A stretch of 64,000 nucleotides of DNA from Toxorhynchites rutilus septentrionalis. Its lineage: Eukaryota; Arthropoda; Insecta; Diptera; Culicidae. A model generated the notes under the pieces. The model ran no database searches and had not been told where the DNA came from. It worked only from the letters and a program-made list of their open reading frames with translations. Below, one piece after another: positions 22,726 through 34,622 of the stretch (position 1 is its first letter; every line of letters starts with the position of its first letter). Position numbers and translations under genes: made by a program. The stretch spans positions 49,239,619 to 49,303,618 of the forward strand of contig NC_073745.1 in NCBI RefSeq assembly GCF_029784135.1, read 5' to 3'.

Positions 22726-22841
22726 ATGGAATTATTATACAAATTATTCAAAATTTCCGAAAATCTAAAATAAAATACTCCGGATAGTCGAGCATAAAAT
22801 TCTGGATAATCGAGTCTCCGGATAATCGAGTTCGACCTGTA

Positions 22842-23337
22842 TTACCCTTGGTAGGGCTTGAATAATTCCTTGTGTTGGTTTTGTATTTGTTTGAAGTGAT
22901 TTGTGATTTAGTGTGTTAGTGTGTGATTTTTGGTTGTTGGTGAATTGATGTCGGTTGTTGGTATTTGTGTGTGCATGTTGGGTGTGTTTATTTGATGAAT
23001 TACTATTCGATACTTCTGTTGTGGTACGAACGATCATTATCGTTTTTGCCGTGTTTATTTATGATTTAGCGTCGTGGGAGGTAAATCCATAAGCATAGCG
23101 ACACATGTTTTATGATCGGTTCATCTCACGGAATCCTATCAGGCATATGTTAGAATGAGTGCGAACATAAAACGAAAGAATATGTGCATAAACAGAACAT
23201 ACACGATGAGGATGTACGAGTAAAGAAGGAATGTGATAATGAAGTCAGTCCTTGTTGTAACATGCTAGAGGAAAGTACGCCTCATAATTTATCAAGAAAA
23301 GAAATATCCTTACACTTCTATATACTCCTCTGAAGTA
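22842..23337. other. Unassigned spacer
   Basis: Includes a GT-rich stretch at about 22870-22990 (TTGGTTGTTGGTG-like). No gene recognised. Confidence 0.4.
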
Positions 23338-23799
23338 CAGGTAAACTTCGATATAACGTACATTTCACTTTCAAAATTGTACGTTGTATCGAATTGTACG
23401 TTATATCGAAGCATAATAAAGTACTCACAAACGTAGTCTATAATACATTATTGTGTTGCTGTTTTGCTGTTTTAGTAAAGTCAAAGAGAAACTTCAATCA
23501 GAAGACGAAGCCAGCCTTTTTCATGATGTTTCCCTTCGTACTGTTGATTAGAGCATGATTCATTTAGAATCTGGAATTACAAAACCAGCTGTATTTCGGG
23601 ATTGATTGAATTTACAAAACTTGCTTTAGCATTACAATACAGATAATTCATTGTTCTATTAGAATAAAAATATTGGAATTTTTTTTCCTCTACACTTTGG
23701 AAATGTGTACGTTATATCGAGGTAAAATGTACGTTATATCGAGTGACGTTATATCGAGGGTACGTTATAACGAGGGTACGTTATATCTAAGTTTCCCTG
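23338..23799. mobile_element. 462-bp pogo/Tigger-like MITE with TTCGATATAACGTAC ends
   Basis: Left CAGGTAAACTTCGATATAAC and reversed right CAGGGAAACTTAGATATAAC, flanked by TA at 23336-23337 and 23800-23801. TACGTTATATCGA recurs several times next to both ends, so each end carries tandem sub-repeats. Confidence 0.85.
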
Positions 23800-23801
23800 T
23801 A

Positions 23802-24164
23802 TCCTGTATCGTTTCCATTGTTCTTGTTCTTCCTTTCCATATATTTAGGATTTTTCTTCCGACTCTTTCATTGAGCTCTCGGATTCGTTCGCCGAATGGA
23901 AGGAGTCATTGTTTCTAAAAGTTTTCTCAATATTTTTTTTCTTTTTCAGGTCTTACTTCTTTCAATACGAAGAAAAAGTACCAAATCATAGGCTCAAGCA
24001 ATGCAATAGCGAATTATTCCGGAAATTCAGTACGACTGTAGAGAAGAAATGGGATTGGAGGAGAAGAGCATAGTATTTAGGCGAGCAAGTGAGACAATTT
24101 CCACTCATTTCGCAATCACAACTAAATGGATTTACTTATTCTTCTTTTTCATCTGGTGGAATCA
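23802..24164. other. Unassigned spacer
   Basis: No gene or defined repeat, apart from 24100-24130, which resembles 18310-18340. Confidence 0.4.
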
Positions 24165-24214
24165 TAGAGACTTTAAACTTTTGCAGTTCATTCGTCTCTA
24201 GCCCTGAGAAGGGC
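24165..24214 (-). repeat. Two-hairpin repeat, copy 3
   Basis: Read on the minus strand: GGCCCT-TCTC-AGGGCT, then TAGAGAC...GTCTCTA (24165-24171 with 24194-24200). Relative to copy 1 the first stem differs by paired changes. Confidence 0.7.
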
Positions 24215-24291
24215 CCTTGGAGACAACTCAATCTCAAACGCTTCTCAGCAAACCGTGGCCGCTTTCAACAACATCAAATAACGTTCTTCTT

Positions 24292-24738
24292 GGGGGTCTC
24301 CGTAGCCACATTGGTTGTGCGATCGCTCAGTAAGCGATCGATCGTGAGTTTAAAACTCAGGGCCCTCATTGACCATCTTTGTGTTGTTACAGAATAACTA
24401 CGTCCACGCTATAATCAGCGATGTTGATCGATCCACGGTCGAAATAAGATCGATTCATCCATACTGCTCTGCAAGATCATATCAACTGTCTCCGTTGTCC
24501 GGTGGTCTAACTGGATAATGGAAGAACAGAAAGAATACTCCTACGCCTAAATGGCTACTGTGTAAATGTACCATATGCAATGGTATAGAACGAAACTCTT
24601 GCGCCGAAAAATGGCAACTGTGTAATGTGCTAATTATAGATATGATAACCATGTGACATGTACACGATTAAAATCAGGCTCCTGTTGAAGCTAAAATACT
24701 AATGAGCCGGAAATAATGGATAAGCAAATGGGATTAAA
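24292..24738 (+). mobile_element. tRNA-derived SINE, second full-length copy
   Basis: Same family as 15412-15895, including the GGGGTCTCCGTAGCCAC head, B-box region near 24349-24357 and CAGGCTC...GAGCC 3' hairpin. AAATAACGTTCTT at 24276-24288 and 24739-24751 is the target duplication, with CTT extra before the head. There is an internal deletion compared with the other copies. Confidence 0.8.
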
Positions 24739-24751
24739 AAATAACGTTCTT

Positions 24752-26399
24752 GGATGGATTTTCAAGCGGTTTGTATACAGATTTGTATAATTTCAATAAC
24801 CTGTTTGAAAACCATTTTTAATGCTATTGAAACATGTTTTCGGGTCAATAATTAACAAGCATATAACTCTTGGACATTTTGCCTTTCGAATGCAGTGATT
24901 ACCATACCACTTCGTTCAGCTGACAAAGAGTTATTACGTTTCCAAACCATGCACTCCAAGTGTAACGCTCTCGTTTTCGAAACTTTGAACTTAAACCCCG
25001 GTACAGAAATGAAAGACGTAGTCCTTTATCAAAACTTTTTCAATCTTAGGATGAATTAAATAAACCTCATACTAAATCGGAATCCAATTCATAAACTACA
25101 ATTAGCGTAATTAATTCGCGCTACGCAATATGAAATAAGATTATTTTTATGGTGGAAATAAAACAATCTTACGAAGTGTTATTTCCAAAGCAGAATATAT
25201 TTCAACATTATTCATCATGATCTTAATCGAAATAGCTAAATGTCGACCAAGCGTGTAATGGATGCAGTATTACCATTGTATGGAGATTCATATGGTACCA
25301 TCAAAGCCAGGAGCAGATGAAAAGGCTTCCTCATAAAATAGCAATCAAGAGTATTACGAGCGCATGGTAGGCAACTTTTCCAACCGACAGCGGGCAGTCG
25401 GCCAGTAGCCGGAAGCCTTTTGTCTAGGAAATGATTTTTCCGCAATGAAAGCTATTCCTACTTCTTTCATTAATCATGATTCGTAATCATCACCATGCAC
25501 AATCTACGACTCGATAACGACGCAGAACTATTCTTTATCCTATAAAAAGTAGTCTTCCCGTTTCAGTCAAACTATCAATCACGTAATTTTCCCGGCTGTA
25601 CGCTGTGGGACATAATTAGAACGGAACAATGAATGGGATGAACGTTTGCTATTCCCAAGCCGTCGGACGTGACAGCCCGGTTTAGTATGATTAAAACAGA
25701 TTGTTTGTTATCTCTCCCTGGAAAACAATAGCGGAGTATGGCGGCACAATGTTTATGACCTCACTCCAACACTAAAACACTAAAATCGTCCAGAAGACCT
25801 CTCACGTTCATCACCGTTGGCTGAAAAAGTGATGCTATCAATGATAAATGGGAAATCAAATCGAACCCACCTTTTTTGAAGTAATCGGAAAAGGACACCT
25901 TTATTTTATACTTCCGCCCTCTATCTGAATGTTGTCAAATTCTGTGTATGGCTTTGCCAACAGAAGCATACAATCAGATATAGACCGATTTCCGATTTAG
26001 AGAGTGCGGGGAAGCGCCCACCTCTTCTCGGCTGGGGTCTGTTTATTATTCCGAGAAGCTTTCTAGACAGTCGAAGTATTCTCCACTGGGATTTTTCCCG
26101 CATAATCGAAAATTCTGACTGGTTTCTTAATGCGATCCGCGTGCTCTTGGGTGCTGGGGGAAGTGTGCGTTTCTTTTTTTTCTTTATAATTTTCACCCTG
26201 CGTTAAGAAAAGGGTCCCCCCGCAAGTGTGGAGCCTTGTTTGAGTTGCCCTTTTTTCTTGCGGAGAGTGGGCGATCGATTTAAGTAAGTGTAATGAAATG
26301 GTGGGAAGTTACTGGATTAGAATACTAATGGGATTTGTTTTCGACATTTGTTCGTGCCAGGACTAGATAGTAAGCGTTTAATTTGTTATTTGAATACTT
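24752..26399. other. Unassigned region
   Basis: No recognised repeat or gene. ORFs at 25236-25445 and 25921-26196 (minus) are short and without motifs. The 26020-26330 stretch is somewhat GC-richer. Confidence 0.4.
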
Positions 26400-26496
26400 G
26401 TTCAAGATTTTTGACGTAGAACTAAGTCTTTCATGAAGGGTGCCAAATCAGAAAACAGGTCACGTTTTTATGAAATAAAGTTAACGTTAATAACTA

Positions 26497-27787
26497 AAGG
26501 GTGTGTCACATCAAATTGCATCACGGAAAAAACGCTGTAGAAATTTAATTTTTAGGAATTATATCTTCAGCTTTCGCTTATAATCAGATAAGAGTGTATA
26601 GATCACGTTGGCCATGCTTCACTGTCAATTTTTCGTAAATTTGGAAAAATGTCGTCGAACGAAAAAGAGCGTCGTGAATTAATCCTGTGCACTCATTTCG
26701 AGAATCCGTCACATCGGGACATCGGTAAGATGCTGGGAATCGTCCAATCCACGATCAGCAGAGTACTAAAACTATACTTCGAGAACCTAACCATCGACCG
26801 GAAGGTGAAGAACGGCAAAAATGGTGCTCCGTCAGTGAAAAAGATCACAAGCGCGTAGTTGAGCAGTTTAGACGTGATCCGAGAAGTTCGGTCCGGGATG
26901 TCGCCAATAAGCTGAATTTGTCAAGTTCATTCGTCCAGCGGACCAAGCAGCGGGAGGGCCTGCGTACATACAAGGTTCAGAAGGCTCCTAACCACGACGA
27001 AAGGCAAAACATGGTGGGGAAGACGCGAGCCCGGAAGCTGTACACCGAAATGCTGACGAAGCCGCATTGCCTGGTAATGAACGACGAAACCTACGTCAAA
27101 GCGGACTTTTGTCAGCTGCCGGGCCTGTTGTTCTTCTCCGCAGAGGACAAATTCAGCGTTCCGGAGGAGATTCGCAAGCAGAAACTATCCAAGTTTGCCA
27201 AAAAGTACATGGTGTGGCAAGCGATCTGCTCTTGCGGAAAGCGGAGCGCCCCCTTCGTGATGACCGGCACGGTAAACGGGCAGGTTTACCTTAAGGAGTG
27301 CCTACAGAAGCGCTTACTACCACTATTGAAGCAGCACGAGGGCCCGACCATCTTCTGGCCGGATCTCGCTTCGTGCCACTAGTCAAAGGACGTGTTGGAG
27401 TGGTACGAAGCCAACGGGGTCACCTTCGTGCCAAAGGAAATGAACACGCCCAACGCGCCGGAGCTTCGCCCAATAGAGAAATATTGGGCGATTATGAAGC
27501 AGGCCCTCCGGAAGAACCCAAAAGTTGTCAAATCGGAGGCGGACTTCAAGAGAAAATGGATTTCTGTTCAAAAAAAACTACAACCTGACGTTGTACAGAA
27601 CCTTATGGACGGGGTAAAGAGGAAGGTGCGAGCATACGGGCTTGGGCTCGAAGTATGAATAAAAAGAAAATGCCAAAAGTTGTTTAATAGTTTTTATTTT
27701 ACTGTCTAAAATTTTCAAAAGGATCGGTCTACTGGGCGAATTTCTACAGCGTTTTTTCCGTGATGCAATTTGATGTGACACACCCTT
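26497..27787 (+). mobile_element. Tc1/mariner DD37E transposon, copy 2
   Basis: 1291 bp with the same TIRs as copy 1, TA at 26495-26496 and 27788-27789. The uninterrupted relative at 10838-11075 shows the pre-insertion sequence. Confidence 0.9.
26649..27658 (+). pseudogene. DD37E transposase, copy 2, frameshifted and with a nonsense codon
   Basis: The frame opens as MSSNEKERREL. A 6-nt in-frame deletion removes Glu-Leu before SHRDIGK, a 1-nt deletion near 26824 shifts the frame (stop at 26858), and a TAT to TAG change at 27380-27382 stops the catalytic part just after PDLASCH. The remaining segments keep DDET-equivalent NDETY (the aspartate before Glu is retained), PDLAS and RPIEKYW. Inactive. 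Confidence 0.9.
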
Positions 27788-28014
27788 TATTTTTTCCGCG
27801 AACGGATTTTGGCGATTCACATATTAAACGAATCGGAAATTCCGTAAGATTTGTTAATTATGCTATACATTAGAATCCCATGGTTTGTAAATGGTTAAAA
27901 TTCATGAAAATTTGAGGCGTTTCCATTTTCCCATACATTTGTTCTGTCCATTTGTTTGCTTTCCCGAACAGACCTTTCAATAACGAGCAACTTATCGACT
28001 ACCAACGGAGGGGA

Positions 28015-28150
28015 AATCGTAGGATTTGAAGTCTCCGTGAACAAAGGAAAAGAAGAAGAATGAAGGAGAATACTTGCCTAGAGTATAAACAGTGGATCTC
28101 GCTGAGGCAAACTTTAGAGGCGAATGAACTGCAAAGTTTAAAGCCTCTTA
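28015..28150 (+). repeat. Hairpin-2 repeat with GAAGAAG tails
   Basis: AGAGGC (28116-28121) and GCCTCT (28143-28148) enclose GAATGAACTGCAAAGTTTAA, followed by AAAGAAAGAAGAAGAAGG. A related GAAGTCTCCGTGAACAAAGG plus AAAGAAGAAGAA occurs about 105 bp earlier. The A-rich GAA tail suggests a retroposed 3' end. Confidence 0.55.
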
Positions 28151-28204
28151 AAAACAAAGAAAGAAGAAGAAGGCAAACTTTCATTCGGCATCGAACTGTT
28201 GAGT

Positions 28205-28927
28205 AATCCAGTTCACTTTGCTTTCGCTGCGCTTCGATCTAAGAGTGGACCCACCAGTGGTAATCCAACTTGGAAATCGTCGTTTGATTTTTCTGTTCGT
28301 TTTTCGCGTTATTCGTATCGTGTGTTCTTCTTTCCGCGTCATAAATTTGACGCTTCGCGTAGCAAGCAAGAAGAAGAGGAAGGCAGGCTCGAGCCCTGCA
28401 TAAAACTAACGCATTGCCAGGGGCAATAAAATTACGAGGTAAGCGTCATCTAATGATGCACGCGGTGTTGGTGCAGTGAAAAGCGCTCGCACTGAACCGA
28501 GCCTTCGCGAATGTGACACCGCACCGAACAACAGCGAAGTAGGCGATTTCGGCGCGTCGGTCGAAAATGTAAACGCCCAGGCAGCAATCAAAATCAAGCT
28601 CCCCCCGCTGGTGGTGAAGGCGGTCGCTCTTGACAAACTCATCAGCGAATTCGCATCGATGGGTGTTACAGCAGAGTACAAGCTGTGTGACATAATTCAG
28701 TCTTTTTCCAAGCAGTTAACATTGTTTGTTTTCCGTCATCATAAGGTTGTGCGTTAAAAAAATATTTGGGGAATACAAAGCATCTTGAATGTCTTACTGG
28801 AATGTTATAAGTTATTGAATATTTAAAGTTATTTTAGTTTTAAGTAAGTAGTTTTAAGTAAGTAGTTTTAAGTAGTATTAAGAATGTATCGGTCTACAAT
28901 TTAGAGTGACGACAATAAAAAAAAATT
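28205..28927 (+). mobile_element. Internally deleted Jockey-like non-LTR element
   Basis: A 5' part with promoter-like CACTTTGCTTTCGCTGCGC and an ORF1 start region joins directly to a 3' end: GTTTTAAGTAAGTA repeated, AATGTATCGGTCTACAATTT and a CAATAAAAAAAAA tail at 28912-28927. All of RT is missing. The junction lies near 28690-28760. Confidence 0.5.
28476..28757 (+). pseudogene. Truncated ORF1 (gag-like) of a Jockey-clade element
   Basis: The recognisable part is IKLPPLVVKAV, then LISEFASMGVTAEYKLC, which resembles the start of the RNA-binding ORF1 proteins of insect Jockey-clade elements. After KLCDI the similarity stops and the frame runs into the 3' untranslated region, ending at 28757. 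The frame is open upstream to a stop near 28441 without an ATG (the given start is a GTG), so the true start is lost or lies elsewhere. No CCHC knuckles remain. Confidence 0.45.
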
Positions 28928-31165
28928 GGCATTAGCGTTATTATTGTATTAGCGCTAAGATGCATTGCTACTGTTTTCGAGGTTGTTATTAACAAAAAGA
29001 GTTTATTTCGCTTGTTTAGTCACCGAAAAAGTAAATGTCGTTCTGGAATTTTGTATGCGGTTTCGCTTTCCAGTAGCAAAACTACCTCCACTAAGGGTGA
29101 TAGCTGCGCTTCTCTCGAGCATGAGAAACAAATACAACTTTTTTCGAGGCCAGTAATATTAACAGAAGCGTTTCTTTTGAGAATAGTTTTATATTCGTAG
29201 TAGTTTCAAGCCACCAATGTATGGCTCTGTATGCATGCTATGGCGAACACTTGTTTGGCGCTTGGTTTACGTTGTACGAACGATGCCTAGCGGTGCGATT
29301 CCTTTAAGGCAATACTAAATAACATGTAGCATGATATTTGATTCTTGCAAGTGTTGTCATTGTTATTGTTTCCATGCGGTGCCAAAGATATATTGATGTA
29401 GTTATGAGATGTGGAATAATGGTGCTGGTGCAACATGTATATAATCGAGTCTAGCCGAGTCTATGTCAATTGCGAAAAAGGCCAAAAAAAGAAAGGAAAG
29501 CGTTCGAGGTAAATTTTCATTGCATTGACATGAAATAAATTGCGAATTACGATCAGCTAGTGTATTGTTTTGCGAGGGCAAGAATGAATCATCAATTAAT
29601 TATCGTCAACAAATTCTACAATGAAAAAACCATTTCAGAGATTATTCTACTAAGCAGTTGTTTCTAAAATTTCACAGCATTATAGAATAATATCCGAAGG
29701 TATGAATGAGCGACTTATATAGAATAACAGCGTAGTTCTACGTCAACAATGCGGTCGTATCTTGGACACAACCTCCTATAATTTTTCTTCTATCTTGTCA
29801 GTTGAATTTGAAGTTGGAATTAGGCATGTGATTCGGTCAAAACTGAATTATTACTCCAATTCCAATGAAAAATACATAATCAAATTAAAGCATCTCCTCG
29901 AGCACATTAGCCCGAGCAAGTTTGGCCAACGACAATGAACCAACAGAAGCGTTAGTGGAGAGCAGCAGCGCGCTTCAGCAGTAAGAAGATCGTAAAAATT
30001 CATACCGAAACTTGGCAAACAAAACCAAAATGGTAACAGAGAATTAGAGGAGAAACTTAAAAAAGCTCGTAAAAAAGCTGTGGGATGCCGCAAATGACAG
30101 ACAGCTTCGGGGGTGAGGGTTCATGGTAGGCGCAAAGTGGCACACAGGGAGCTGTCTGACTGAATGTCCTCATCAGAAATTCAGCTGGGATACATTCCCA
30201 ACGCTCGTAAGATAATAAAAACTTCGCTTTCCCCGCGATTGGGACCCAATTTGGTGATTCGTGAATACGTCGGGTGGGATGTGTATTGGGATGCCCCTCT
30301 GCAAGTTTATCCTGTTTATCCACGAGAAGAGAAACATTTCAATTTTCTGTTTCGTTGTTTTTTCTCTGTGACATTCGTTTAAGACAAGCTGGAAGCGAAT
30401 TCCGGAACACTGGTATTAAAGGTATAATCTATATTTTTTTTCGATACTCTTTGTGAATCAGTGCTTGATTATTGTTGAAATATTCAGGTTAACCAGGTCT
30501 CCAAGAATCGGTGGTCTTACAAAGTTTTGATATTGTGGATCATACTAATACACAATTACGCAGTGAGTTTTAATTTGCTGTTAGTACTTATGTAGGTTAC
30601 AAATTTTATCCAGAATTTTATCGTAATCTCAGATGTTCTTTGTATTCGAATTTTATCGATTTTCTGATTCAAGGATTGGCTATCGATTGCTCCAAGAAAT
30701 CGTAAAATACTTTTTAACTTCAGAATTTTCTGCAGTCACTCTTCAGGAATTTCAAAAATATACATTTTTATCTCTAGTTTTAATTCAATGCTCACAAAAC
30801 CAAGGAAATGAATATGTTCTCAAACATTCGCGGCGGTGTTTTTTTTTTGCTGGAACATTATTCTGTTAACGAGTTAACGTCGTCAGATTCCAAAAAATTA
30901 CACTCAGCAGACACTGACACCACTGAACTTGTACCTTCCAACGAGATAAGAAGCAATCATATTATTCTGAAAAGGATACCGAAGACATGACACGTTATGA
31001 AAAATATTTCCCAGAATAAATAATGATATTGCTCATTGCTAGCTTCACCGTTTTCCTCTTGACAAGCACACTAGACATCAAACCATTTTTCTACAATGTT
31101 GTAAGAAGTGAAGCGTTGTCCAGCAAGTGCGTGTGTGTGTTCAATTGGGACTTGAATTTCTTCTG
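28928..31165. other. Unassigned region
   Basis: No recognised gene. 29435-29465 has a decayed TATATAATCGAGTCT motif of the pogo-like MITEs, and 29735-29780 the GCGGTCGTATCTTGGACAC dispersed motif. ORFs are short and without motifs. Confidence 0.4.
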
Positions 31166-31167
31166 TA

Positions 31168-31910
31168 GGGGAAATGGGGGTAATTTGGACATTTCACTAA
31201 TCAATGAAATATTTCACTTACATGACATCTGAAACCCTCCTCTTTATTTCGATGCCCAACATGTTTACATTCTTCTTCAGTTTGGTATAATGGCGTCGAA
31301 TCAAGTGGAAGTACGCAAACGCATTTTTCGCGAACGGCAGCAAAATCCAACACTGTCGGTACGCGATCTCGCCAGAAAGCTAAAACTGCCGAAGAGTACC
31401 GTGTTTACTGTGAGCAAATCGTTTGACCAGCGCTTAACTGTGGATCGGAAGGTTGGAAGCGAAATAAATCGAAAAGTATGCTCCCGACAGATGAACCGAA
31501 AGGTGGTTGCCATTATTGAGAAACATCCCAACCTTTCAGTTAGAAATGTGGCTCGAAAGGTTGGAAAATCAAAATCAAATGTACAAAAAGTGAAGCGGTG
31601 GCATGGACTGAAGGCGTACAAAGTGAAAAAGGTGCCCAATCGACATAATAAGCAAAATTTTACTGCAAAAAGCCGTGCTATGGTGCTCTACACCCAGTTT
31701 TTGCAAAAATGTTCATGCACCATAATGGACGAAGAAACTTATGTTCTCGAAGACTTCAAACAGCTTCCGGGTCGCGCTTTTTATACTGCAATGCGAAGGA
31801 ATGCCTTAGCCGAGTGTTTCCGGACCAAGAAACAGTCTAAATTCCCCAAAAAGAACTTGGTTTGACATGCCATAGGCAGTTGTGGCCGAAAATCCAAATC
31901 CAAATCTTTA
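31168..31910 (+). mobile_element. 5' half of a diverged DD37E-like transposon
   Basis: Begins GGGGAAATGGGGGTAATTTG after TA (31166-31167), a possible TIR, followed by a transposase ORF at 31290. The second half is replaced from about 31905 by another repeat family. Confidence 0.6.
31290..31904 (+). pseudogene. Diverged DD37E-type transposase, N-terminal half
   Basis: MASNQVEVRKRIF opens a 191-codon frame. Two helix-turn-helix units are visible (LSVRDLARKLKLPKSTVF; LSVRNVARKVGKSKSNVQ), then KRWHGLKAYKVKKVPNRH and the first catalytic box IMDEETYVLEDFKQLPGRAF, collinear with the DD37E copies at 20.6, 26.6 and 46.8 kb but clearly a different lineage. A TGA at 31863-31865 replaces the conserved tryptophan of KKxxVW. 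The frame continues HAIGSCGRKS and then breaks. The second D and the E are missing. Confidence 0.8.
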
Positions 31911-32178
31911 ATTTGATATGTCGATCATCTAAATCGACTTTAATTTGATATGTCGATCATCTAAATCGGTCCAGTAGTTCTGAAGTTATGAATTTTTGAA
32001 AAAAGGCATTTTTGGAAAAAAGAGAAAAAAGATAATTTTTCGGACAACCCTTAAATGGATATGGTCACCCTACTGAAAAAATAAAAAAAGGGTCTAATGT
32101 TTTACGATGAAGAACAAAATTACCACTTTTCACGAAAATCCGTGAGCCACTATATCGGTTTGGCATGGAATGGTGGCC
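31905..32178 (+). repeat. Right half of the CCATTCCATG TIR family
   Basis: Contains TTTGATATGTCGATCATCTAAATC twice in tandem (period about 33 bp), then TCTAATGTTTTACGATGAAG and CGGTTTGGCATGGAATGGTGGCC, which match the right arm of 16110-17003. Confidence 0.7.
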
Positions 32179-33224
32179 TTTTCGAAGGAATAAAATGGCA
32201 GAATTTGATATCAAAAACATCAATATTTTTTATATCACCAACGCAATGAAATGAGCCATCATGAACTACTGTTCAAGTTAGAGATGAAGTATTTCGCGTG
32301 GAAGTGTATATTATGCTGCCAAAAGATATACAGTATTCCAAAGCTAAAAGTTTATAGGTTAAGGACATTCAATGTACATATTTTCAACTTTTTTCAATAT
32401 TGCGAGAAATGTATTTTTTCTTTTTTTTTTCAAAATTTCTCAAGACATGAAAAAATACGTTCTCAACCAAATCGCCAATAAATCCAACTAACCTAATTAA
32501 TAATGATAAAATTTCATTTGATTACATGAAAACGAGAGGTACGAGTCACTAGTACTTTATACTTCCGGTACAATTTGCAATGAAGTGTTCCCCTAATCTT
32601 CAGAAAGTTTACAGTAGGTATCCACAAATGTTGTGAATTTTTTTTCCAAAACTACCTATCGATTTGCAGTATGATGATAATTTTATGAAACATTCATGAT
32701 CAGAGGCGAAAGGGTAATTTATCATTTTATAAAAAAACATTTCTGAAATGAAAAAAATGATGAAAACTAGTTCATTAGGTTATTAGGTGGTTTGAAATTT
32801 ATTTTTAAAATCAAGAAAAAAAATTCAAAAACCGAAAAAATACAATGTTTCCATCCTTAAATCAATCCATGAACAATAATCTAAATGCAATGTGGCTATT
32901 CTCTATAGCCGCACCTCATTTTCATACTCCCAACAATGTTTACGGTGAAATCAATACACAATACATAACCAATGTGTCTATATTAGGCATCGAACACAAA
33001 ATACGTAACGGGAAAGGGGGGGGGGGTAGGAAGGTTGCGTTACTTACTGTACATTAGAGATAGGAAATTGCGTTACGTACGGGGGAGGGGGTCCAACATC
33101 TGGATTTTTTACGTTACGTAACTTGTGCACGACGCCTTAGTATTAGTGACAAATACGTTTTCCATGAGTTACTGTGATCGTGCATCTATCAAAAATACGT
33201 GTATTTCCCATAAATCGGGTACCC
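32179..33224. other. Unassigned region with GTTACGTA repeats
   Basis: A G-run at 33017-33027 and CGTTACGTACGGGGGAGGGG near 33071 flank TTGCGTTAC motifs. No gene. Confidence 0.4.
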
Positions 33225-33688
33225 ACTTGTTACCGTTTTGTCTCAAATTCCGAACACTTAAGCTTTGATGGCATTTAAACAGTGTCTCATTACTCAAAAT
33301 GGTACTTTTTCGCGAAATTCATTTGATTTTTGGATACAATGAAGCCTTCTTTTTCAAAATAATTATTTACAATTATGTTTTCATGGTGAAACACTGAAAA
33401 TTACACTAATCACATTTGTCTCAAATTCCGAACACCATTTTTGTCACTGACTCATATTCCGAACACTTTTGTCTCAAATTCCGAACAGCAACAATGCATT
33501 TAAAAAAAATCATAACTTTTAAACTACTGAACCGATTTATCTGAACGATATATCAAATTGAAGTCAATTAGCTAGTCTTTTTTGGAAAAATGTTATGCTC
33601 GCAAAAAAAATGGATTTTACTTTGGTAATAATTGATTGTATTTGTTTCTTATAGTTTACATGGTTTCGGAACCAAGGGTGCTACATCG
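33225..33688 (+). repeat. Dispersed repeat with TTTGTCTCAAATTCCGAACA
   Basis: Collinear with 52518-52860 and 56877-57220 (TAAGCTTTG.TGGC, CAGYGTCTCATTACT, TTTTTCGCGAAATT, TTTTTGGATACAAT). It passes into a stretch like the interior of the CCATTCCATG family (AACTACTGAACCGATT). Confidence 0.6.
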
Positions 33689-34622
33689 GTATCGATACCT
33701 GTAAATGACGTTAAAATGAAGTCTATAACCTAAAAAATATCAGGGTGTTGAATATTAAATTATTTATAACATTGAAGTTCAGTAAATTCACATTTAAAAA
33801 TAAAGTGTTCGCAATTTGAATCATGCGTAGAAACTTGATTCATATTCCGAACACTAATTCAATGAAGATTTCTGTATGAAATATCATTTTATTTCATCCA
33901 TTTATTGTAGATTCTTACCATTTCTAGCACTTAACATGAAAGCAACAAACAAAATAGTTGAAAAAACTACAAAAATTGAAAAATCACGATGCTTTTTTTT
34001 AGCGAAATTTGCTAACGCAAACATTTCATCGTTGCTTTTGATTGTCACTTTTTTGCAAATGCTTGATATTATAAATTATATGCTCCATCGATACCTGTAA
34101 ATTATGTTAAAATGAAGCCTATAACCCAAAGAATGTTAAGGCTTTCATTATTAAATTATTTATAGCATTAAAGTTCAGTAAATTTGCATTTAAAATGAAG
34201 TGTTCGGAATTTGAATCATGCGTCGAAACTTGATTCAAATTCGAACACTACATCAATACTGATTTTAATGAGTATTTCTGCATAAAATATGATTGTTTTC
34301 ATCCATTTACTGTGGCTTCATACATTTTCTAGCGCTTAACATGAAAAAACACAAACAAAATAGTTGAAACAAGTACAAAAAATGAAAAATTAACGATGCT
34401 TGTTTTTTACGGAATTTGCTAACGCTAACATTTTATCTTTGGTTTTGACTGTCATTTTTTTGCAAATGTTAAATTTTATAAATTATAGGCTGTATCGATA
34501 CCTTTGAATGATGTTAAAATCTAGCCCATACCCCAAAGAATGTCTGGGCCTTTATTATACAATTATTTATAACATTGAAGTATAGTAAATTTACATTTAA
34601 AAATGAAGTGTTCGGAAATTGA
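33689..34622 (+). repeat. Tandem repeat of about 400 bp, 2.3 units
   Basis: Units open ATCGATACCTGTAAAT at about 33691, 34087 and 34493. Each has GTTAAAATGAAG.CTATA, TTATTTATAACATTGAAGTT, AAGTGTTCG and GAAACTTGATTCA in the same order. The third unit is partial. Confidence 0.75.

Larger units (their letters stand above)
19870..22839. mobile_element. Long foldback pogo/Tigger-like MITE interrupted by a DD37E transposon
   Basis: Ends CAGGTCGGACTCGATTATCC (left) and reversed CAGGTCGAACTCGATTATCC (right), with TA at 19868-19869 and 22840-22841. The arms are imperfect inverted repeats for roughly 600 bp: for example GGGCTGTCCGACATTAATAG at about 20103 matches CTATTAATGTCGGACAGCCC at about 22324. 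Without the transposon at 20475-21773 it is about 1.67 kb. No own transposase is seen. Confidence 0.8.
26400..27905 (+). repeat. Dispersed repeat interrupted by DD37E copy 2
   Basis: 26400-26496 and 27788-27905 together match 10838-11075. The transposon separates them exactly at a TA. Confidence 0.65.

Noticed and set aside
27067..27294. 75-codon ORF in a second frame, present in all three DD37E copies
   Set aside because: Overlapping alternate frame of the transposase; retained simply because the copies are very similar.
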